Source: Kiloniellales bacterium
GTDB taxonomy: Bacteria > Pseudomonadota > Alphaproteobacteria > Kiloniellales > JAKSDN01
DNA length: 14,269 nt
Direction of reading: 5' to 3'
NCBI GenBank assembly: GCA_022360075.1
Contig: JAKSDN010000871.1
Span: 1 to 14,269 of the forward strand
Made by a program: the position numbers and the translations under genes. The notes beneath the pieces were generated by a model. It worked only from the letters and a program-made list of their open reading frames with translations, was not told the origin of the DNA and ran no database searches. Below, one piece after another: positions 7,967-14,269 of this stretch; position 1 is the first letter of the stretch, and every line of letters begins with the position of its first letter.

Positions 7967-8839
7967 ATGCCGCCAGCGCTCCGGCAGTCGAACAACATGC
8001 TTATCAGACAAATGGCGAGAGCTCTAACGCCGCAGCGGGACGCACGGGGCGGGGAGCGATATGGCGTGCCCGGCCAGGGGGGGAGTGGCGCCATAAGTGC
8101 CTTGGCTGTCGCAGCCCTGCTCCTGGCATGGTGGACGACGGCGGAGCTCAAGCTCGTCCCGCCTCTGTTCCTGCCTCACCCCTTCTCGGTACTCGACAAG
8201 TTCTTTGTGGTCGCTTTCGAGAGCGTCTCCGGAAGTGACCTTCTCGGTCACACCATGGCGAGCGTGACCCGTATCTTGGGCGCCTTCGTGCTCGCGTGCC
8301 TCACGGGAATTCCGGTCGGGCTCGCCATGGGGGTCAACCGCCTTGCCCGTGGCGTTCTCGATCCGCCGATCGAGTTCTATCGACCGATCCCGCCACTCGC
8401 CTATCTGCCCTTGATCATCATTTGGTTCGGCATCGGCGAGGTCTCGAAGGTTGTTCTGATCTATCTGGCGGTCTTTGCGCCCATCGCGATGAACGCCCGT
8501 GCCGGCGTCCGCTCGGTCTCGGTCGACCGGATTCACGCGGCCTACTCCCTGGGCGCCAGCAGGGCCCAGGTCTTCTGGCAGGTGATCCTGCGCGGGGCTC
8601 TGCCCGAGATACTGACGGGCATGCGCATCGGTATCGGATTCGGATGGACGACGCTGGTGGCGGCAGAGATGGTCGCCGCCACGGTTGGACTCGGCCACAT
8701 GGTCCTGGATGCCTCCAACTTCCTGGTCACTGACGTGGTGGTCATGGGGATCGTCGTGATCGGAATGATCGCTTACACGCTCGATCTGCTGATGCGCCGC
8801 CTGGAGGCCGCGCTCGTTCCTTGGAAGGGAAAGATGTAG
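7967..8839 (+). CDS. tauC: TauC-like ABC transporter permease
   Basis: Inner-membrane permease of the same importer, 290 residues, about six membrane segments (roughly 40-58, 100-122, 143-156, 161-176, 220-240, 255-275). The cytoplasmic EAA-type loop AAYSLGASRAQVFWQVILRG (191-210) with its conserved glycine contacts the ATPase. The motif PIPPLAYLPLIIIWFG is characteristic of TauC/SsuC proteins. ATG 7967 follows a G-rich GGGGGGTGGG. A polar N-terminal extension of about 40 residues precedes the first segment; internal starts at 7997 or 8012 are possible. It closes the transporter set and is followed after 54 bp by the CoA-transferase gene. Confidence 0.9.
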   Translation: MPPALRQSNNMLIRQMARALTPQRDARGGERYGVPGQGGSGAISALAVAALLLAWWTTAELKLVPPLFLPHPFSVLDKFFVVAFESVSGSDLLGHTMASVTRILGAFVLACLTGIPVGLAMGVNRLARGVLDPPIEFYRPIPPLAYLPLIIIWFGIGEVSKVVLIYLAVFAPIAMNARAGVRSVSVDRIHAAYSLGASRAQVFWQVILRGALPEILTGMRIGIGFGWTTLVAAEMVAATVGLGHMVLDASNFLVTDVVVMGIVVIGMIAYTLDLLMRRLEAALVPWKGKM

Positions 8840-8893
8840 CGGCGGCCGCTGCGACCCTGACAAGGCTGCCTTGGTGCGGGATGAGAGACCGAT

Positions 8894-10144
8894 ATGGCCA
8901 GACCTTTCGAAGCTGTCCGGGTTCTGGATGTAACCCATGTCCTTTCGGGCCCCTTTGCGACCTATCAGCTTGCCTTGCTCGGCGCCGATGTCGTGCGGGT
9001 CGAGCCTGTGGGAGAGGGCGACTTCGTCCGTCATCACGGTGGCGACCCGGCCCTCGGCGCTGTCGGCATGGGTGCTTCGTTCTTGGGCCAAAACGCCAAT
9101 AAGCGTTCGATCTGCCTCGATCTGAAGTCGGAGAAGGGCCTGGAGATCTTCAAGCAGCTTGCCCGGCGCTCCGACGTAGTCGTCGAGAACTTCCGGCCCG
9201 GGGTGATGGATCGCCTGGGTATCGGCTATCTGGATCTGCTCGAGGTCAACGACAAGCTGATCTTCTGCAGCATTACCGGCTATGGGCAACAGGGCCCCTG
9301 GAGCGGCGCCCCGTCCTACGATCACATTGTCCAGGGCGTCTCCGGAATGATGTCCCTGACCGGTACCGAGGAGTCCGGGCCGCTCAGGGTCGGCTATCCC
9401 ATTGTGGACTACGTCGCCGGGCTACTGGCGGCCTTTGCCATAGCGTCATCCCTCTTCCAGCGCAGCGAATCGCAACGGAGCCAACGGATCGATGTCTCCA
9501 TGTTGGATGCGGCGATCATCACGATGGGACCCTATGTCTCGGAATGCCTTCTCGGTGGCGAGGAAAGGGGCTTGACCGGGAACCGGGCCTTCAGTGGCAG
9601 CCCGTTCTCCGGCGCATTCGAGACGGCGGATGGCCTATTGGTCGTGACCGCCAATACGGCGAAGCAATGCGACGCCCTTTGCCGGGCATTGGGCAGACCG
9701 GACTTTGCGGAGGACCCCCGTATCGAGGAGGCGCGGTCTGGACGCCAGGCGGAACTCGCTCGCGAAATCGAGCTCTACTGCCGGGACACCTACAGGTCTC
9801 GGACGGCAGAGGAGTGGGAGAGCCGGCTCTCGGCCGCCGATGTGCCGGCCGGCAAGGTGCGGAGCATCCGGGAGATGCTCGCGTTGCCGCAGCTTCATAC
9901 TCGCAATCTGCTGCAGGAACTGGCCTGCCCGGATCTGGATCGCAGCATGAGGCTTCTCAACGTCGGATTCGAGCTCGAGCACGGTTCTGCGGCGATCGAA
10001 CGCCCGCCGCCGGCGAAGGGACGCGACACCTGCGAGGTCTTGGAGGAGCTGAACATCGACAGCCGACAGGTCGCCGCTCTCGAGGCCGAAGGCGTGGTCT
10101 TCGTCGCGGATCAACGGAAGACCTGCACGAGGCGCCGGACTTGA
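8894..10144 (+). CDS. Family III CoA-transferase (CaiB/BaiF)
   Basis: CaiB/BaiF-type enzyme of 416 residues that normally transfers CoA from an acyl-CoA donor to a carboxylic acid; a few relatives are racemases. Landmarks: N-terminal VRVLDVTHVLSGPFATYQLALLGADVVRVEP (9-38, first part of the Rossmann-like fold), NANKRSICLDLKSEKG, ENFRPGVMDRLGIGY, and the catalytic aspartate Asp172 in GYPIVDYVAG. ATG 8894 follows GGGATGAGAG. As last gene of the operon it most likely activates the carboxylate made by the aldehyde dehydrogenase so it can enter acyl-CoA metabolism (inference). No clear intrinsic terminator is seen after it; a weak CTTCG/CGAAG stem at 10197-10211 has no T-run. Confidence 0.9.
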   Translation: MARPFEAVRVLDVTHVLSGPFATYQLALLGADVVRVEPVGEGDFVRHHGGDPALGAVGMGASFLGQNANKRSICLDLKSEKGLEIFKQLARRSDVVVENFRPGVMDRLGIGYLDLLEVNDKLIFCSITGYGQQGPWSGAPSYDHIVQGVSGMMSLTGTEESGPLRVGYPIVDYVAGLLAAFAIASSLFQRSESQRSQRIDVSMLDAAIITMGPYVSECLLGGEERGLTGNRAFSGSPFSGAFETADGLLVVTANTAKQCDALCRALGRPDFAEDPRIEEARSGRQAELAREIELYCRDTYRSRTAEEWESRLSAADVPAGKVRSIREMLALPQLHTRNLLQELACPDLDRSMRLLNVGFELEHGSAAIERPPPAKGRDTCEVLEELNIDSRQVAALEAEGVVFVADQRKTCTRRRT

Positions 10145-10300
10145 GACGTACTTGTTCTTCTGTTTGAGAAGCCGGTGTCCAAGTTGTCCAAGAGGCCTTC
10201 GCCGGCCGAAGTGTGCGACCGGGCAACGAGTCGGAGCGGGACGTGACCTCCGGGCTTGCCGGCTGTCCTTCTGCGGAAATTCGGTTGCCAAGGGAGAGCG

Positions 10301-10324
10301 CCTAAAGATGTTATCATATAGACC
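10301..10324 (+). promoter_or_regulatory. Putative GntR operator/promoter, site C
   Basis: AT-rich motif 38 bp before the regulator gene. The shared 19 bp are 10306-10324, and the match with site D extends upstream to CCTAAA, giving 18 identities in 23 positions (10301-10323 against 13832-13854). The ATATAGAC core matches seven of eight positions of GTMTAKAC, the core reported for HutC-subfamily GntR operators. TATCAT at 10312-10317 may be the -10 hexamer; TTGCCA at 10285-10290 is 21 bp upstream, longer than ideal. The position implies autoregulation of the gntR-aminotransferase unit. CTATACC at 10340-10346 may be a further half-site. Confidence 0.58.
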
Positions 10325-10362
10325 TTAGCTACATACCCCTATACCAGCCAAGGAACGGCCCG

Positions 10363-11103
10363 TTGAAACCCATGCTGAAAGAGTCCTCGGTTCCTCTCTA
10401 CCTCCAAGTCGCAAGCCTTTTGCGCAGGCGGATCGAGGTGGGGGATTGGCCGGCCGGCCACAAGATTCCCAAGCTCGAAGATCTTGCTCGGGAGTTCAAT
10501 GTAGCGCGCATCACGGCGCGCCAAGCCGTATCGATGCTCCATTCGGAAGGTCTGATCTGGCGGCGGCAGGGCAAAGGGACCTTTGTCTCCGACTCGGTTC
10601 CCGATCGGCGATGGATCAATCTGGCATCGGATTGGCCCACCCTCTTGAGGCGACTCGAAGGCACCAAGGTAAAGCTGCTTTCGACCTTCGACACGATCGA
10701 AAGTCCACGCCTCCAAGCGGGCGACGGTACGCCGGTGGAGGCCTACCACCACTCGCGTCGCCTCCACAGCAAGGACAAGGTCCCGCACCTCTTGATCGAC
10801 ATCTACCTCGATCGCCGCGTGTTCATGAAGGCGCCCGACGAGTTCAAGACGAAGCTCATCATCCCAATTCTCGACACGCTGCCCGGCGTGCAGATCGCCA
10901 CTGCCCGTCAAACACTCACGATCGGCACTGCCGATCTGGAGGTGGCGTCCCTGCTCGACATAGCGGCGAATGATCCGGTGGTCGAAGTCCATCGCGCCTT
11001 CACCAACGAGGAAGGCGAGGCCTTTTTTGTCGCGGATCTCACTTATCGGGCCGACTTCATCAAGATGGAGTTCGATCTGCTGCATGGCCGGGAAGTCAAA
11101 TGA
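10363..11103 (+). CDS. GntR family transcriptional regulator, HutC/UTRA type
   Basis: Regulator of 246 residues. The N-terminal winged helix-turn-helix (about 9-77) shows the GntR pattern: PLYLQVASLLRRRIEVGDWPAG, KLEDLAREFNVARITARQAV and GLIWRRQGKGTFV. The C-terminal UTRA effector domain (about 95-235) shows HHSRRLHS, HLLIDIYLDRRVF, QTLTIGTADLEVASLL, VVEVHRAF and FFVADLTYRADF. The likely start is TTG 10363, with AAGGA at 10350-10354 eight bases upstream; ATG 10372 would be 17 bases from that site. It lies 38 bp after site C and heads a unit with the second aminotransferase. I infer that it binds the four AT-rich sites and that a pathway metabolite is the effector. No other regulator is in the window. 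Confidence 0.92.
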   Translation: MKPMLKESSVPLYLQVASLLRRRIEVGDWPAGHKIPKLEDLAREFNVARITARQAVSMLHSEGLIWRRQGKGTFVSDSVPDRRWINLASDWPTLLRRLEGTKVKLLSTFDTIESPRLQAGDGTPVEAYHHSRRLHSKDKVPHLLIDIYLDRRVFMKAPDEFKTKLIIPILDTLPGVQIATARQTLTIGTADLEVASLLDIAANDPVVEVHRAFTNEEGEAFFVADLTYRADFIKMEFDLLHGREVK

Positions 11104-11193
11104 CGCACTCCTGCTTCGAGGTATCGGTCTGACGGCCGGATGGCGTGCTGCGCAGGCGTCCATCTCTCCACCTTAGGAAAAGGCACGGCAAGA

Positions 11194-12582
11194 ATGAGAG
11201 CGGCGACACTTGGGAACTCCCTCGAAAGCAGAGATATCGCGTCGGTCCTGCATCCCTTTACCAACGCCGCGGCGCACGAAGGGTCGGGGCCGGAGATCAT
11301 CACTAGCGGCAAAGGCGTCTACATCACCGACGTTGCCGGAAAGCAGTACCTGGATGGCATGGCTGGGCTATGGGCGGTTGCGCTCGGTTACAGCAACGAG
11401 CGGCTGATCGAAGCGGCGACCCGGCAGCTAAACAAGCTGCCATACTACCATACCTTCGCGTCTCGATCGAACGAGCCGTCGATAGAGCTCGCCGAGCGGC
11501 TCATCGCAATGGCGCCCGTGCAGATGTCGAAGGTCTTCTTTACCAGCTCCGGCTCCGAAGCCGTGGACACGGCCTTCAAGATCGTCTGGTACTACAACAA
11601 TGCGATCGGAAGACCCGAGAAGAGAAAGATCATATCTCGCAAGAGAGCCTATCACGGTGTGAACGTGGCCTCTGGAAGCGCTACGGGCCTGCATGTCGTC
11701 CATGCCGGCTTCGGCCTTCCGGTTCAGGACATCATTCATACCGAGTGTCCGCACTACCTTATGAACAGGCTGGACGACGAATCCGAAGACCAGTTCGTCG
11801 AGCGTATGGCAGGCAGCCTCGAGCGGCTGATTGTCGAAGAAGACCCGGCCACGATAGCTGCGTTCATCGCCGAGCCCGTCATGGGCGCGGGTGGGGTCAT
11901 CCCGCCTCCCGAGGGCTACTTCGATCGCGTCCAGGAGGTTCTCGAGAGGTACGACATTCTCCTGATCGCGGACGAGGTGATCTGCGGTTTCGGCCGCACG
12001 GGCAACATGTTCGGCTCCGAGACCTACGGCTTGAAGCCGGACCTCATGACGATGGCCAAGGCGCTTTCATCGGGCTACCAGCCGATCGGCGCCGTGATGA
12101 TCTCCGACAGACTCTACCGCGCCATTCGTGACCATAGCGCCGAAGTCCCGGTCTTCGGGCACGGCTACACCTATAGCGGGCATCCCGTTTGCGCAGCGGT
12201 CGCATTGGAGGCGCAGAAGATTTACGAGGAGACCGACATCCTGTCCCATGTCAGAACGGTCGGAGCCTATTTCCAGGAACGGCTTCGGAGCTTTGCTGAG
12301 CATCCGCTTGTTGGCGAGGTCCGGGGCGTCGGCCTGATCGCCGCGATAGAGCTCGTCAAGGACAAGGCCTCGCTCGAGCGATTCCAGGCGCCGGGTGTCG
12401 TGGGCGGTTTCGCGGCCAAGGCCGCGTACGAGCGTGGCTTGGTCGTACGGCCGCTCCCCGGAGGCGATTCCCTCGGCCTATGCCCGCCTCTCGTGATCAC
12501 GAAAGGCGAAGTCGACCGTCTGGCTGCCCTCCTCGGAAGCGCTCTCGACGATACGGTCGAGGTGGCACGCCGGCACGCGTGA
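11194..12582 (+). CDS. Class III PLP aminotransferase (omega-amine:pyruvate, SpuC-like group)
   Basis: Second class III aminotransferase, 462 residues. It resembles polyamine/omega-amino-acid:pyruvate aminotransferases: YLDGMAGLWAVALGY near the N-terminus, LPYYHTFASRSNEPSIELA, FFTSSGSEAVDTAFK, YHG at 153-155, cofactor Asp260 in LIADEVICGFGRTG, Schiff-base Lys289 in TMAKALSSGYQP, and a C-terminal RGLVVRPLPGGDSLGLCPPLVITK. ATG 11194 is preceded by AGGAAAAGG (11175-11183); the earlier ATG 11140 has no such site and would add an atypical cysteine-rich tail. It follows the regulator by 90 bp and is probably cotranscribed. Proximity to the acetylpolyamine-type deacetylase suggests a diamine or similar terminal amine as substrate (inference). 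Confidence 0.92.
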   Translation: MRAATLGNSLESRDIASVLHPFTNAAAHEGSGPEIITSGKGVYITDVAGKQYLDGMAGLWAVALGYSNERLIEAATRQLNKLPYYHTFASRSNEPSIELAERLIAMAPVQMSKVFFTSSGSEAVDTAFKIVWYYNNAIGRPEKRKIISRKRAYHGVNVASGSATGLHVVHAGFGLPVQDIIHTECPHYLMNRLDDESEDQFVERMAGSLERLIVEEDPATIAAFIAEPVMGAGGVIPPPEGYFDRVQEVLERYDILLIADEVICGFGRTGNMFGSETYGLKPDLMTMAKALSSGYQPIGAVMISDRLYRAIRDHSAEVPVFGHGYTYSGHPVCAAVALEAQKIYEETDILSHVRTVGAYFQERLRSFAEHPLVGEVRGVGLIAAIELVKDKASLERFQAPGVVGGFAAKAAYERGLVVRPLPGGDSLGLCPPLVITKGEVDRLAALLGSALDDTVEVARRHA

Positions 12583-12625
12583 TCCTTCTCCGGCGGGACG
12601 CCTCGCACCATCGCGCACAACGATC

Positions 12626-13654
12626 CTACCGCCGCAGGGACAGGAATCCGGAAAGGAAGCTCGCGAGGTTGAGGCCCAAGTCCGGGCTCAGATAGCCGCC
12701 TTCCTGGACTAGCAGAGTCGGGATCCCGAGTCTCCCGATTGAAGCCCCGATCCGTTTGAAGCCGTCGGTTGAGACTGCGAGGCCTGCTAGCGGGTCGTTC
12801 TCGTAGGCGTCGAGTCCGAGAGCGATGACCAAAGCGCCCGGGGCAAAGCCACTGATGGTGGAGAGAGCACGATCGAGCACGGCCAAATAGGCCTCATCGT
12901 CGGTGCCCAAGGGGAGTGGGAGATTGACGTTGAAGCTTTCGCCTTCGCCTTCGCCGCGTTCCTGAGGGTAGCCCCAGAAGAAGGGATAGAACTGTCGCGG
13001 GTCGACGTGAATCGACAGGTGCAGGACATCCGCGCGGCTGTAGAAGATCGCCTGGGTGCCATTGCCGTGATGCTCGTCGACATCGAGGATGGCGACACGG
13101 TCGTATCGCGTGCGCAAGCGCTGAGCTGCCATGGCCGCGTTGTTGAGGAAGCAGAAGCCGCCTGCCATGTCCTGGTAGGCATGGTGACCGGGCGGTCGGC
13201 AGAGGCTGTAAGCCTCCTTGACGCCTCCGATGAGCGCTTCCGCACCTTGCACGGCGACGTTGCCCGCCGCACAGGCAGCTTCCCATGTGTTCGGGCCGAT
13301 CGGACATCCGCCATCCGCCATGTGCCAACCGGCACGCCCCAGGATCGTCTCCGGATAGCCACCGGGCGGCCGGTTGGGGTGCATGTTCGGGACGACCTCC
13401 GGGCCGGGATCGGCCGCGTTTTGCCAAAGCACGAAGGCCTCTTGGAGGAACCGCAGGTATTCAGGGCTATGCACGGCTGCCCGCGGTGCCGGTCCGAAAT
13501 CCTCCGGCTGAGTGATACCGAGGCCGAGCGAGCGTACGCCCTCCAGCAGCAGCTCGGCGCGCTTCGGCTGCTCCTTGTGCCGCCGAACCTTGCCCAGGAC
13601 GAGATGGAACCGCGGGTCGTGCAGGTCCTGCTGCTCTGAATAATAAACGTCCAT
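12626..13654 (-). CDS. Acetylpolyamine amidohydrolase / histone-deacetylase-like zinc deacetylase
   Basis: Zinc-dependent amidohydrolase of the arginase/deacetylase fold, 342 residues, the length of bacterial acetylpolyamine amidohydrolases. It should remove acetyl from an N-acetylated amine in the cytoplasm. Visible residues: tandem His157/His158 in RPPGHHAYQDMAGGFCFLNN, zinc ligands Asp193 and His195 in DVDEHHGNGTQ, Asp282 in ALGLDAYENDPL, and transition-state Tyr321 in QEGGY. The loop around PNMHPNRPPGGYPE (about 90-102) corresponds to the insertion that narrows the active site in polyamine-specific members. I start it at ATG 13654 (GAGGA eight bases upstream; MDVYYS matches family N-termini); the upstream ATG 13675 adds seven residues and has a poorly spaced site. 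It converges on the aminotransferase gene, with 43 bp between their stops, and diverges from the binding protein at 14072. Confidence 0.92.
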   Translation of the reverse strand: MDVYYSEQQDLHDPRFHLVLGKVRRHKEQPKRAELLLEGVRSLGLGITQPEDFGPAPRAAVHSPEYLRFLQEAFVLWQNAADPGPEVVPNMHPNRPPGGYPETILGRAGWHMADGGCPIGPNTWEAACAAGNVAVQGAEALIGGVKEAYSLCRPPGHHAYQDMAGGFCFLNNAAMAAQRLRTRYDRVAILDVDEHHGNGTQAIFYSRADVLHLSIHVDPRQFYPFFWGYPQERGEGEGESFNVNLPLPLGTDDEAYLAVLDRALSTISGFAPGALVIALGLDAYENDPLAGLAVSTDGFKRIGASIGRLGIPTLLVQEGGYLSPDLGLNLASFLSGFLSLRR

Positions 13655-14071
13655 CCTTCGGATCCTCGAAACCATGGTCCCTGTGCCGCGATGGTCGCGG
13701 CGCGCGAGGCGCCGCCGGACCGACCGTCAAAGGCTGCCCATCCGAACGCCTCCGGTGGCCCAACCCGACAAGACGGGATGGCCGAGACCGACTGGTCCCC
13801 ATGGCCGGGGGATCGGCAAGGCACGCCAAGACCTAAACATACTAAAATATAGACATATATTCTATAGGATGTTATTGAACATTCACCCAAGGCACGGGGC
13901 GCGAGCAACCGATCGACGCAGGTCGGGCGAGCCGCGGCAGCTTTGCGGGGTGAACGACTCTCGGGGAGAGGCGCGAGGTCCTCGCGGAAGAGGGCCCAGG
14001 TCTCCGCGAGCCGGCCAGCAAAGGGCACTGCTGCAGGCTCCCGAGTGAGAGGCAAGATCAGGGAGGACTCG
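13655..14071. other. Divergent intergenic region between deacetylase and second binding protein
   Basis: A 417-bp region whose neighbours are transcribed away from it. It contains one clear AT-rich block (about 13834-13877) with the shared motif; the rest is GC-rich. Open frames cross it on both strands (for example plus strand 13674-14048), but their arginine/proline-rich translations look like non-coding frames of GC-rich DNA and have no ribosome binding site. It should hold the promoters for both flanking genes. Confidence 0.6.
13832..13885 (+). promoter_or_regulatory. Putative GntR operator/promoter, site D, possibly tandem
   Basis: The shared 19-bp motif is at 13837-13855, and with CCTAAA just upstream it matches site C at 18 of 23 positions. 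The core ATATAGAC (13847-13854) fits the HutC-type operator core at seven of eight positions. A second, weaker copy starts 30 bp further on: GATGTTAT at 13868-13875 is identical to part of site C. The site lies 183 bp from the deacetylase start and 216 bp from the binding-protein start, so one regulator could act on both divergent promoters. Function is inferred. Confidence 0.55.
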
Positions 14072-14269
14072 ATGAGGCCGACAACGAGCCTGTTGCTGGG
14101 TGCGGTTCTGGCGGTCTACTTCGCCATCACGCCCCTTTGCGTTTCCGCCGAGCCCCGGTCGGGTGGCGTCATCAACGTGGTGGTGCAGCCGGAGCCTCCG
14201 GGTCTCATGCTCGGGCTGACCCAGAACGGCCCGACCCAGATGGTCGCGGGCAACATCTACGAAAGCCTG
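14072..14269 (+). CDS. Family 5 (peptide/opine/nickel type) extracellular binding protein, 5' part
   Basis: First 66 codons of a larger gene cut by the window edge. A strong GGGAGGA (14061-14067) precedes ATG 14072. Residues 1-26 are a signal peptide (MRPTTS, hydrophobic core, cleavage after VSA). The mature start GGVINVVVQPEPPGL followed by VAGNIYESL is the hallmark N-terminus of DppA/OppA-like SBP_bac_5 proteins, which usually run to about 500 residues and pair with two permeases and ATPases. This implies a second ABC importer continuing to the right. Ligands of this family range from oligopeptides to opines, glycosides and amine conjugates, so the substrate is open. Site D upstream places it in the same putative regulon. 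Confidence 0.85.
   Translation, partial: MRPTTSLLLGAVLAVYFAITPLCVSAEPRSGGVINVVVQPEPPGLMLGLTQNGPTQMVAGNIYESL

Noticed and set aside
8024..9325. Minus-strand open frame of 433 codons opposite the permease and CoA-transferase genes
   Set aside because: Antisense shadow of two well-supported genes; composition rich in Asp, Arg, Gln and His with no recognisable domain.
327..13855. Reading the four AT-rich sites simply as sigma-70 promoters
   Set aside because: TATMAT-like hexamers are present and probably used, but similarity extends well beyond a -10 element and no consistent -35 occurs at 16-18 bp; kept as the main alternative to the operator reading.
13674..14048. Plus-strand 124-codon frame in the divergent intergenic region
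   Set aside because: Arg/Pro/Gly-rich, no ribosome binding site, and runs through the AT-rich regulatory block.
12787..14055. Long minus-strand open frame of 422 codons over the deacetylase gene and its upstream region
   Set aside because: It overlaps a gene with complete catalytic motifs in another frame; its Arg/Ser/Pro-rich translation matches no family and is typical of an off-frame in GC-rich DNA.
1..14269. Mobile elements, tRNA/rRNA genes, CRISPR arrays
   Set aside because: No transposase or integrase motifs, terminal repeats, regularly spaced repeats or RNA gene signatures were found by eye.

Overview
The window is high-GC DNA (by eye above 60% G+C), densely coding, with family-level matches typical of Pseudomonadota. 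An alphaproteobacterium is my best guess, but this is inference from composition and gene content only. No RNA gene, transposon, repeat array or CRISPR was seen. The genes form one catabolic island: uptake systems, pyridoxal-phosphate (PLP) aminotransferases, an aldehyde dehydrogenase, a CoA-transferase, a sulfatase, a deacetylase and one GntR/UTRA regulator.

Layout. (1) 403-2548: a class III aminotransferase and a 232-residue protein with two apparent alpha/beta-barrel repeats. (2) 3021-10144: a probable six-gene operon holding a TauA-like binding protein, a cytoplasmic sulfatase, a succinate-semialdehyde-dehydrogenase-like enzyme, a TauB-like ATPase, a TauC-like permease and a family III (CaiB/BaiF) CoA-transferase. 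The catabolic enzymes sit between the transporter genes. (3) 10363-12582: a GntR/HutC-type regulator (TTG start likely) followed by a second class III aminotransferase. (4) 12626-13654, minus strand and convergent with (3): an acetylpolyamine-amidohydrolase-type deacetylase with all zinc and catalytic residues. (5) 14072 to the edge: the first 66 codons of a family 5 (peptide/opine type) binding protein, divergent from the deacetylase.

The most striking non-coding signal is a shared AT-rich motif of about 19 bp, core ATATAGAC or close to it, in each of the four promoter-bearing intergenic regions (327-345, 2846-2864, 10306-10324, 13837-13855). It resembles the GTMTAKAC core described for HutC-subfamily GntR operators, and one copy lies 38 bp before the regulator gene. 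I infer that the regulator controls all the units, including itself.

Working model (inference): an amine-bearing, possibly N-acetylated and sulfated or sulfonated small molecule is imported by the TauABC-like system, and perhaps by the second transporter. It is trimmed by the deacetylase and/or sulfatase, transaminated to an aldehyde, oxidised to an acid and activated as a CoA thioester. No sulfonate-splitting enzyme (Xsc, TauD, SsuD) is in the window, so the true substrate cannot be named from the sequence.
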